A stretch of 11,623 nucleotides of DNA, taken from NCBI GenBank assembly GCA_035524095.1, contig DATKPK010000282.1:1-11623 (forward strand). Direction: 5' to 3'. Positions 1 to 6,149 of this stretch are shown piece by piece; position 1 is the first letter of the stretch, and the number at the start of each line of letters is the position of its first letter. The notes under the pieces were generated by a model, which had not been told where the DNA came from, searched no databases, and saw nothing but the letters and a program-made list of their open reading frames with translations. Position numbers and translations under genes: made by a program. The DNA is from DATJUF01 sp035524095 (GTDB lineage: Bacteria > Desulfobacterota > Binatia > Binatales > Binataceae).

Positions 1-2693
1 GGCAGGAAAGCAGGATCGATCCCGATTCCGGTGTCGGCTACGTCCACGCGTAGAGTGCTTTCGGCATCGCGATAAAGCCGGACCCTTATGCCACCCTGGC
101 TGGTAAATTTGATCCCATTCTCAAGCAGATTGAGCAGTGCGTGGCTGAGGCAATACTCGTCGAACCAGACCTCCACTCCTTTAGCTTCATTCTCATAAGT
201 GATCGTCAGGTTCTTGCCGGCAGCGTCTGCTTCGATGAGATCCAATTGCCGCTCAACCAAAGGCCCGAGGTTGATCGGTTGCGGCACCGTCTCGAGAGTT
301 CCTGAGCTGAGTTTGGAATAGTCGAGAATACCATCGATAGTCCGCAAGAGCCGGCGGCCAGCTCGCGTAATCGCCCCTAGAAATTCCTTCTGGCTGTCGT
401 CCCCGCGATCGGCTAGATACTCCGCGACCAGATCGCTGTAACCCACGATGATATTAATCGGGGTGCGCACCTCATGACTCATATTCGCGAGAAAGGCGGA
501 TTTAAGCCGTACCGCTTCCAACGCGGCGTCGCGCGCATGTGCAATCGCCGTCTCATGATCCTTGCGCGCCGAAATATCGCGCATGCTCGTTACCACCATC
601 ATCTCGTCGCCGAGGTCATCTACAGCGTGCATGTACGCTTCGCAATCGAGCCACGTGCCGTCAGCCCGCTGCTGGCGGTATTCCACTCGCAGCACCTCTC
701 CGGGATTACGGAAGGCTTGCTTGGTCGCTTCAGCCACGGCTGCTCGTGTTTCAGGGGCGATCAGAGTGATCGACGGCATCCCCACTACTCGTTCCGCAGG
801 GTAACCAAAGAGCGAATCGAACGCGCCACCGAGAAACCGCACGATCCCATGCCTATCGACTACCGCCAGCACGTCTGAGGCATGTTCGACCAGGCGGCGG
901 AAGTAGGCTTCGCTGCGGCGCAGCTTGCGCTGAGTTTCGTCGTTGGCGATTGCGATTGTGAGAATATTGGCGACAGCCTCGATGAAATTGGCGTCATCGC
1001 GGGTGAATCTTCGGGGCGGGCGAGCGTAGACCGCCAGCACGCCCCAATTGCTATTCAGTGGACCGTAGGCAACCGCCATCGCACTGGCAAAGCCTGCTTG
1101 CAAGGCCTCCGGGTGAGGAGTGAAACGTGTTTCGGCGGCCAAGTCCTCACTAATCAACGCGGACCCGTGGCTTACCGCATAAGCCGCCAAAGAATCGGTG
1201 GGGGCGTAGCGCAGTTCCGCCAGTGCACGTCCGTCCTCGACTGAGGCCGCGAACGCGAGATGCTCGAAGCCGCTGTCAGTCTCGTTCCAAACGAATACGC
1301 CGGCGAGGTCGACATTCAACGCCTCGCGAGCGCGCTCGGCCGTGCGGCGCGCCAGGTCCTCGAACGGCGTTCCGCCGAGCGCGGTTTTGCTGATCGCGGC
1401 GATCGTCTCCTGCTGCCGCAGCCTCACCTTCAACTCTTCCTCGACCGCAACCCGCCGCGAAACGTCGGTGGAAACTCCGATCGTACCGGTGATGCGTCCA
1501 GCTGCATCACGCAATGGCGACTTCCAGACCTCGAAGCTATGGCCGTTGATCAGGGCCATCGTCATCGTCGTCTCACCCGCCAAGGCTTTGCGCGTGGTTT
1601 CGGCAGTCAGCGAGTCTCCGCCCATAAACTCGAGCGCCGAACGGCCGAGCAAAGCATCACCGCCAGCGATCCCGATCGCGCTTAGTGCTTGCCCCTCGAC
1701 CATCTTGTAAATGCCGTCGCGATCGGTAGCGGTGACTATCAGCGGCGCATGTGCCAGCGTCGCGCGGAGCCATTCTTCGGTCTCTTTCAACTTGCCGCGC
1801 GCGGTGCGCTCCGCTGAAATGTCGCGAGCGATGAACGATACTCCCAGTGTCGCACCGCCGGAGCCAATTATCGGTGCGGTAGTCAGCAGGATGTCAAGGA
1901 TTGAGCCATTCTTGCGCAGGCCAAGCGTCTCGAGATCACGTATTGCTTCGCCGCGGCCGAGCCGCTCCTTCAGTTCGTTCAGCTCGCCGTAAAGCTCGGT
2001 TGGAGTGACGAGTTCCACCGGTTGGCCGATCACCTCTTCTGCTGTGTAGCCGAAAATTTGTTCCGCGCCCCGGTTCCAGCTCGTGAAGCGCAGTTTCGGA
2101 TCGCAACTTACAATCGCGGCCTCGCTCGCTTCGACAATCGTGCTGAGCAGTGAAGCGGTGTGCTCGAGTTGACGTCGGCGCTCACCGTTGGGCTGGCCGC
2201 CGAGCTCTCCATCCCGCCAGGGAAGGCCCTTTGCGAAATCAACCCCGGCATCACTGGCGTGCCCCGTCAGATCGCGTACCACCTTGGCGAAACCGACTAG
2301 CCCGCCATGATGATCGCGGATCGCACTGACTACGCTCGCGGCCCAGAAAATTGAACCGTCGCGCCGTACTCGCTGGCCGATCTGCTCGTAATGGCCGTGG
2401 GCAGCCGCCTGCGCGAGAGTCTCCGCTGGATGGCAAGCCGCGACCGCTGCAGGCGTGAAGAAACATGAGAAGTGACGCCCGATGACTTCCTCAGCCTTGT
2501 AGCCCTTCACCCGCTCGGCCGTCGCACTCCAACTGGTCACGCATCCCGCCGCATCCAGGATCATCACGGCAAGGTCCTTGACCCCGTCAGCAATCACCGC
2601 GAGCGGATGACTGCTACCACCGTGATCGAACGCACCAGGCAGTTTTTCGCGCCATCCTCCGATGCGCCGCGATGATGTAAAAGGTGTCCCCAA
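1..2693 (-). CDS. Multi-PAS/GAF sensor histidine kinase (3' end outside window)
   Basis: A continuous minus-strand frame runs from about 2693 off the left edge, giving 897 codons without a stop. Hand translation shows, numbered from the TTG at 2693: PAS 1 (about 33-150, with the motif MILDAAGCVTSW and GYKAEEVIGRHF), PAS 2 (about 180-305, SWNRGAEQIFGYTAEEVIG), a weaker PAS 3 (about 310-425), GAF (about 430-588), PAS 4 (about 595-720), HisKA with the H-box NMSHEVRTPIN (phospho-accepting His near 740) and the start of the HATPase domain (N-box HALLNLLENGIKFT, G1 box DTGIGID). No membrane segment or signal peptide is visible, so it should be a cytoplasmic sensor that autophosphorylates in response to small ligands, redox or light bound by PAS/GAF. 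A C-terminal receiver may follow outside the window. The start is uncertain: no ATG lies before PAS 1; TTG 2693 and GTG 2717 are in frame after a TGA at 2745-2747, while ATG 2564 has an AAGGA upstream but would cut into conserved PAS sequence. Confidence 0.93.
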   Translation of the reverse strand, partial: MGTPFTSSRRIGGWREKLPGAFDHGGSSHPLAVIADGVKDLAVMILDAAGCVTSWSATAERVKGYKAEEVIGRHFSCFFTPAAVAACHPAETLAQAAAHGHYEQIGQRVRRDGSIFWAASVVSAIRDHHGGLVGFAKVVRDLTGHASDAGVDFAKGLPWRDGELGGQPNGERRRQLEHTASLLSTIVEASEAAIVSCDPKLRFTSWNRGAEQIFGYTAEEVIGQPVELVTPTELYGELNELKERLGRGEAIRDLETLGLRKNGSILDILLTTAPIIGSGGATLGVSFIARDISAERTARGKLKETEEWLRATLAHAPLIVTATDRDGIYKMVEGQALSAIGIAGGDALLGRSALEFMGGDSLTAETTRKALAGETTMTMALINGHSFEVWKSPLRDAAGRITGTIGVSTDVSRRVAVEEELKVRLRQQETIAAISKTALGGTPFEDLARRTAERAREALNVDLAGVFVWNETDSGFEHLAFAASVEDGRALAELRYAPTDSLAAYAVSHGSALISEDLAAETRFTPHPEALQAGFASAMAVAYGPLNSNWGVLAVYARPPRRFTRDDANFIEAVANILTIAIANDETQRKLRRSEAYFRRLVEHASDVLAVVDRHGIVRFLGGAFDSLFGYPAERVVGMPSITLIAPETRAAVAEATKQAFRNPGEVLRVEYRQQRADGTWLDCEAYMHAVDDLGDEMMVVTSMRDISARKDHETAIAHARDAALEAVRLKSAFLANMSHEVRTPINIIVGYSDLVAEYLADRGDDSQKEFLGAITRAGRRLLRTIDGILDYSKLSSGTLETVPQPINLGPLVERQLDLIEADAAGKNLTITYENEAKGVEVWFDEYCLSHALLNLLENGIKFTSQGGIRVRLYRDAESTLRVDVADTGIGIDPAFL

Positions 2694-3009
2694 AACTTCA
2701 CAACCTTGATCGCCCACGGGCGAGAGTGATGCGGCGGCTCGCCTTCATCGCACGCGGGTGTCGATCCCTAATCGAGCAAAGGCGATGCCCAAAGATGGGC
2801 GTAGCAGAACGCTACGCAGCGCGAGAAAAGTCCAATGACTTCAATAACCGTCGCTTTCGGCTAATGTGACTATTGCCTTGTTGCGGCACAACTTCGGTTG
2901 GCGTGCTACACTCGGTGATACATACGCAGCAGTCATCGAGTGCTGACTGGCAGTTAGCGGACTTTATTTTCCAGAGATTCGCTTGGCTCAATTGGGCGGA
3001 GCAATGTGC
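2694..3009. other. Intergenic leader between two kinase genes
   Basis: This gap of about 316 bases lies between the stop of the hybrid kinase (TGA at 3010-3012) and the probable start of the large PAS/GAF kinase, both on the minus strand. No reading frame with protein-like composition was found in it. It contains three consecutive short inverted repeats (2761-2817, listed separately). No convincing promoter or U-tract terminator was identified, so whether the second kinase is read through from the first is open. Confidence 0.6.
2761..2817 (-). repeat. Three tandem stem-loops in kinase leader
   Basis: Read on the plus strand, three perfect inverted repeats follow each other: TCGAT/ATCGA (2761-2765 and 2771-2775, 5-base loop), GCCCA/TGGGC (2787-2791 and 2796-2800, 4-base loop) and GCGTAGC/GCTACGC (2799-2805 and 2811-2817, 5-base loop). 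The second and third share two bases, so they are mutually constrained. They lie about 70-125 bases before the presumed start of the large PAS/GAF kinase. No run of T follows on either strand, so they are not a typical intrinsic terminator. A structured 5' leader, a REP-like element or a protein site are all possible. Confidence 0.4.
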
Positions 3010-4746
3010 TCATCCAACGCCCGTCCACTTGGCTCGTACGCCTACCTCGATCAGCACCCCGAACAAGGTCGAGCGCTTGACCGGCTTGCTCAGATGACTG
3101 TCGCAGCCCGCTTCGAGGCTCTGCCGGACGGCATCTTCCAGCACCGCGGCCGTCAACGCGATAATCGGGGTTCGTGCGAGGTCATGAGCTTTTTCCCAAG
3201 CGCGGATCTGCCGGATGGCTTCGTAGCCGTCGGTTTCAGGCATGTGGAGGTCCATCAGCACCGCATCGTAATGGCGATGCTTGAAACGGTCGACCGCCTC
3301 GGAACCGCTGCTTACTAGATCGAGCTGGCATGCGCTTTTGCGCAGATATGCGTCGATCAAGATGCGATTGTCTTCCGCGTCATCGGCTACCAGTATCCGC
3401 ATCGGCGGCAAGCGCTGAGTCTGAACTTCACCGGCGGCTGGCGTGCTGCGCGGTCCGCGCGCGGGGGGGTCCATCGGTTCGCCACCGCTCAAGGCTTCGC
3501 CGATGGTCAGGCATAACTCGGAGCGACGTGCCGGTTTGACGACGTAATAGCGCAGGCCGAGATCGCGCAACCTCGCTATCCATAAGGCTCGGTCGTGAAG
3601 AGGAATCAAGGCGATCATCGGAACGGGATTGGACGTCTTCATTTGTCTGATGGCTCTGGTCATCGAGGCACATGCAGTTTCAGCGGCCGGCATGTCGACA
3701 ACGACTGCATCCGCGCGCGACTCAACCGCGAAGCTTGTTGACTCAGCGATCTCATTTGATTCCGCAACCAGCGCACCGCTGCTCACCAGCATCGCCACCA
3801 GCGCAGCGCGGTTGTGCTTTGTGGCGCTCATCAGCAGAATTTTTCGTCCGGCCAGACTTCGGTTCCGCCTATGGTCATCAAAATGGTTCCCGCGCGGCTG
3901 ATAGCCCAATCTCACCGCGCAATGGAAATGGCTGCCAACTCCCGGCGCACTCTCAAGCCAAACTTGGCCGCCCATCAGCTCCGTCAATTGCTTAACAATG
4001 GCGAGCCCCAATCCGCTCCCCGGCGGACCGGCCGGACGAGTTGCCGCTTGTGCATAGCTGGCGAAAATCTGCTCATGGTCGCTGGCCTCGATTCCGATTC
4101 CTGTATCAATCACGCTGAAACGGAGCATTCCCGGGTCGCCCGGCTCACGCTCAATGACGATTGCAACTTCACCGGTTGCGGTGAACTTGATCGCATTACC
4201 GGCCAGATTCGTCAGGATTTGTTCGAGCCGACGACGATCGCCGATTGCGATGGCTGGCACGGCCGGCCCGATCCGCACGCTCAGTTCCAGACCCTTGCGA
4301 TGGGCCTCCGGCGCTAATGTCTCGGCGACGCCCTCAACGAGATCGACCAAGTCGAATTCCGCCGATTCAAGCCGCAAGTGGCCGCTTTCGGCGCGGGCAA
4401 AATCCAGGATGTCATTGACCAACTCGAGCAGCGCGTTACCGCTATTCACGATCACGCCCAGATAGCGACTTTGCTCTTCATCGAGTGATGTCTCGCTCAA
4501 AAGCTCGGCCATACCGAGCATCGCATTCATCGGTGAACGCAGCTCATGCGACATATTTGAAAGAAAAGCGCTTTTGGACCGAACAGCCGCCAGCGCCTCT
4601 TCGCGCTCCGCCGCGACAGCCGCATAACGGCCCTCGTCGTCACTGATGGTGGTCTTTTTGACCTCGGTTCCCACATCAAGCAGCATCGGCGGGGTCTCGG
4701 CACCCCGCCACTTCCACCACTGCGAGCGCCACCACTTCGAACTCAT
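3010..4746 (-). CDS. Hybrid histidine kinase with two receiver domains (first degenerate)
   Basis: The 578-residue product has a Trp-rich N-terminus (residues 5-13: WWRSQWWKW), a short coiled-coil-like stretch (about 37-60), HisKA with FLSNMSHELRSPMN (His67), a HATPase domain with N-box NLAGNAIKFT (Asn184), G1 DTGIGIE (214-220) and G2 GSGLGLAIVKQL, then two receivers. REC1 (about 301-420) keeps Asp351 (VVVDMP) and Lys404 (VVKPARR) but lacks the acidic pair after its first strand (ILLMSATKHNR). REC2 (about 449-570) is canonical: DD at 455-456, Asp499 in VLMDLHMPETDG, Thr532, Lys554. There is no sensory or membrane domain and no Hpt domain, so signal input must come from a partner or the N-terminus and an external Hpt would be needed for a full phosphorelay. 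Start ATG 4746 lacks an obvious Shine-Dalgarno; Met21 (ATG 4686) is an alternative. It lies upstream of the PAS/GAF kinase on the same strand. Confidence 0.93.
   Translation of the reverse strand: MSSKWWRSQWWKWRGAETPPMLLDVGTEVKKTTISDDEGRYAAVAAEREEALAAVRSKSAFLSNMSHELRSPMNAMLGMAELLSETSLDEEQSRYLGVIVNSGNALLELVNDILDFARAESGHLRLESAEFDLVDLVEGVAETLAPEAHRKGLELSVRIGPAVPAIAIGDRRRLEQILTNLAGNAIKFTATGEVAIVIEREPGDPGMLRFSVIDTGIGIEASDHEQIFASYAQAATRPAGPPGSGLGLAIVKQLTELMGGQVWLESAPGVGSHFHCAVRLGYQPRGNHFDDHRRNRSLAGRKILLMSATKHNRAALVAMLVSSGALVAESNEIAESTSFAVESRADAVVVDMPAAETACASMTRAIRQMKTSNPVPMIALIPLHDRALWIARLRDLGLRYYVVKPARRSELCLTIGEALSGGEPMDPPARGPRSTPAAGEVQTQRLPPMRILVADDAEDNRILIDAYLRKSACQLDLVSSGSEAVDRFKHRHYDAVLMDLHMPETDGYEAIRQIRAWEKAHDLARTPIIALTAAVLEDAVRQSLEAGCDSHLSKPVKRSTLFGVLIEVGVRAKWTGVG
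4688..4709 (-). repeat. 8-bp hairpin at N-terminal end of hybrid kinase
   Basis: GGCGGGGT (4688-4695) and ACCCCGCC (4702-4709) form a perfect 8-bp stem with a 6-base loop. It lies inside the beginning of the hybrid kinase coding region and ends one base before the alternative start codon ATG 4684-4686 (Met21). In RNA it would hide any ribosome site for Met21, which argues mildly for the upstream start or for control of translation. It may be chance in GC-rich coding DNA. Confidence 0.4.
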
Positions 4747-5110
4747 TTTGCGTAATTACAACCAGCGATAGCGTCTGAGGCTGGGCGAAACTTGTTGCCC
4801 GTTTTGCTGGGTATCTTCAACGCTCTCGCCAGACAAGTGATATGCAATACAAAGCATAGTTGTGCTCGACAGCGCCGAACTTAGCCTAGGGTCGCTTAAT
4901 TAGATTGAGTACTGGCTAAATGACAGCTCAAGGCGTGCCGAGACAGGCAGCTGAAGCACGCTCTTAGGTAGTACGATCAGCTAATGACGCGGTTACGAGT
5001 TCGTGTTGGCAGATGCGAGCTAAATGGGTCCAGCTGAACGGGAACTCACAGGCCGGAGTCGACGAGAATCAATGTATTGGAGAATAAGGCAATCAGGCCC
5101 GAAACGGTGC
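4747..5110. other. Intergenic region, no gene seen
   Basis: This 364-base stretch separates the pilin gene from the hybrid kinase, both on the minus strand. It looks less GC-rich than the flanking coding DNA. The plus-strand frame crossing 5024-5278 runs into the pilin gene on the other strand and has no protein-like features. I saw no clear terminator after the pilin and no strong promoter for the kinase. Confidence 0.55.
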
Positions 5111-5314
5111 CTAATGAACGGGCGCGGAGGCCAAAGTGGTGTTGACGGCGGCAACCGTGCTAGTGATCTCTTGGCCCATAACCTCGTAGGCGACCAGTAC
5201 TACGATAGCCACAGCAACCAGCACAAGCGCGTACTCAGCCGTGGTCTGCCCACGGAACATCCGAACGCGGCCGACTAGCGTATCGCGATGCAGTTTCAGC
5301 GCTCGCTTCAACAT
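5111..5314 (-). CDS. Flp-type (type IVb) pilin, orphan
   Basis: The 67-residue product matches the Flp/Fap pilin family. A basic leader of 22 residues ends in MFRG, followed by QTTAEYALVLVAVAIVVLV. Gly22 is the expected -1 residue for a TadV/PilD-type prepilin peptidase and Glu27 is at the conserved +5 position; the hydrophobic stretch at about 29-43 is the assembly helix. The predicted mature pilin is about 45 residues, usual for Flp. Flp pilins polymerise into thin adhesive pili through the Tad secretion apparatus. No tad/rcp/cpa gene is in the window, so the machinery would be encoded elsewhere. ATG 5314 gives a leader of normal length; the Shine-Dalgarno is weak. Met19 as start would leave only four residues of leader and is less likely. 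It lies upstream of, and on the same strand as, the two kinases. Confidence 0.88.
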   Translation of the reverse strand: MLKRALKLHRDTLVGRVRMFRGQTTAEYALVLVAVAIVVLVAYEVMGQEITSTVAAVNTTLASAPVH

Positions 5315-5334
5315 TTCACATTCACCGGTCAGGC

Positions 5335-5357
5335 CATTCGATTTCCACTCATTCGAT
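5335..5357. repeat. CATTCGAT direct repeat upstream of pilin
   Basis: Two exact copies of CATTCGAT (5335-5342 and 5350-5357) start 15 bases apart, 21 to 43 bases upstream of the pilin start codon. Direct repeats at this spacing, on the 5' side of a gene, are compatible with a transcription factor site, but no regulator is identified and chance is possible. Confidence 0.3.
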
Positions 5358-5734
5358 GCTCAGGAGGCCTCTAACCGTTACCATTCATCTAAGACGTCTC
5401 TAAATCACTGACACGAAGAGCTTTAGAGTCAAGAATCTCATAACCGCCAAGTTAGTCAATATGTCTTACGTAAGCAATTCACGCAACAACAAGACTATGA
5501 GATGTGATTTTCACCATTGGAAGCCATTTCAAGGACACAAAGAATCGCTGGTACGCCCCATAACCCCCTAACGGTCGAGGTTTTTTCTTTTTGTCCGCGC
5601 TTGGGCATGGCCGACCGCACTGCTCCATTAGTCTCTCCCGCTCGCTCTCGCTATGCTCGTCTTTCAAGGGTTGATGGGGCGCCCGTGCGATCATCCGTAG
5701 TCTCTTCGCGTTACTTTCGCGGCCGGCGCCCGTC

Positions 5735-5740
5735 AGGTGA
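5735..5740 (+). promoter_or_regulatory. Shine-Dalgarno deciding start at 5746
   Basis: AGGTGA at 5735-5740 lies five bases before ATG 5746. It favours this ATG over the in-frame GTG at 5737, which overlaps the site itself. Confidence 0.7.
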
Positions 5741-5745
5741 AGCCG

Positions 5746-6111
5746 ATGACCAAGCTAGCCGATCCGGCATCGATAGAAAGCTATCATGCGCACATTTACT
5801 ACGATCAAGACTCGCGCCCTGCCGCCTCCGCACTACGTGATCAGATGCAACATTCGTTCAAGGTCGAGATGGGCCGCTGGCGTGATGAACCAGTCGGACC
5901 GCATCCGCAGGCCATGTATCAGGTGGCATTCGGCGTCGACCAGTTCCCGCGCCTCGTGCCATGGCTGATGCTCAACCGGAGCGGGCTGACCGTGCTAGTT
6001 CATCCGAATACAGGCGACGCCTATCGCGATCACGCCGAACACGCGTTATGGCTCGGCGCCAAGCTAGAATTACGCCTCGCGATTCTGAAGGCGCTAATCG
6101 CGAAGGGCTGA
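5746..6111 (+). CDS. DOPA 4,5-dioxygenase family protein
   Basis: The 121-residue product resembles the small cupin-like/ferredoxin-fold DOPA 4,5-dioxygenase family (the Amanita DodA type, not the LigB type). Visible signature elements are ESYHAHIYYD near the N-terminus (His14, His16), RWRDEPVGPHPQAMYQVAF (His53), and VLVHPNTGDAYRDHAEHALWLG (His86, His96, His99). These histidines include the probable metal ligands of an extradiol cleavage site. Length is normal for bacterial members. Family members characterised in fungi open the ring of L-DOPA or related catechols; most bacterial ones have unknown substrates, so the reaction here is inferred only at the level of catechol ring cleavage. The gene stands alone on the plus strand, divergent from the pilin and convergent with the CoA-transferase pair 38 bases downstream. 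Confidence 0.87.
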   Translation: MTKLADPASIESYHAHIYYDQDSRPAASALRDQMQHSFKVEMGRWRDEPVGPHPQAMYQVAFGVDQFPRLVPWLMLNRSGLTVLVHPNTGDAYRDHAEHALWLGAKLELRLAILKALIAKG

Positions 6112-6149
6112 TTGGTGGTTAAGTTTGGGCGCGCAGCGCGCTTGCGGTG

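Larger units (their letters stand above)
5315..5745. other. Divergent intergenic region between pilin and DOPA-dioxygenase-like gene
   Basis: About 430 bases separate two divergent genes. The half next to the pilin is AT-richer and contains the direct repeat CATTCGAT (5335-5342, 5350-5357), a perfect palindrome CTTACGTAAG (5465-5474) and two TTGACT hexamers on the minus strand (5454-5459 and 5427-5432) that could be -35 elements for the pilin, without a good -10 match. The half next to the plus-strand gene includes a pyrimidine run (5581-5592) and a stretch rich in CTCGCT-like words (about 5631-5662). A 71-codon minus-strand frame (5479-5694) was not accepted as a gene. Confidence 0.5.

Noticed and set aside
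474..2675. Several plus-strand open frames of 60-140 codons opposite the large kinase
   Set aside because: They are antisense to a minus-strand frame with clear PAS, GAF and kinase motifs and have Arg/Ser/Pro-rich, domain-free translations.
5581..5592. T-run suggesting an intrinsic terminator on the plus strand
   Set aside because: No strong stem precedes it and no plus-strand gene lies upstream that would need termination.
5479..5694. 71-codon minus-strand frame upstream of the pilin
   Set aside because: It is the only sizeable frame in this gap, but the translation mixes a charged start, a KKKK run and no recognisable domain, with a weak ribosome site. A short gene cannot be excluded.
6129..6142. 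GCGCGC-rich inverted sequence between convergent genes as a bidirectional terminator
   Set aside because: The arms are almost adjacent, leaving only a four-base stem with a five-base loop, and no T-run follows on either side.
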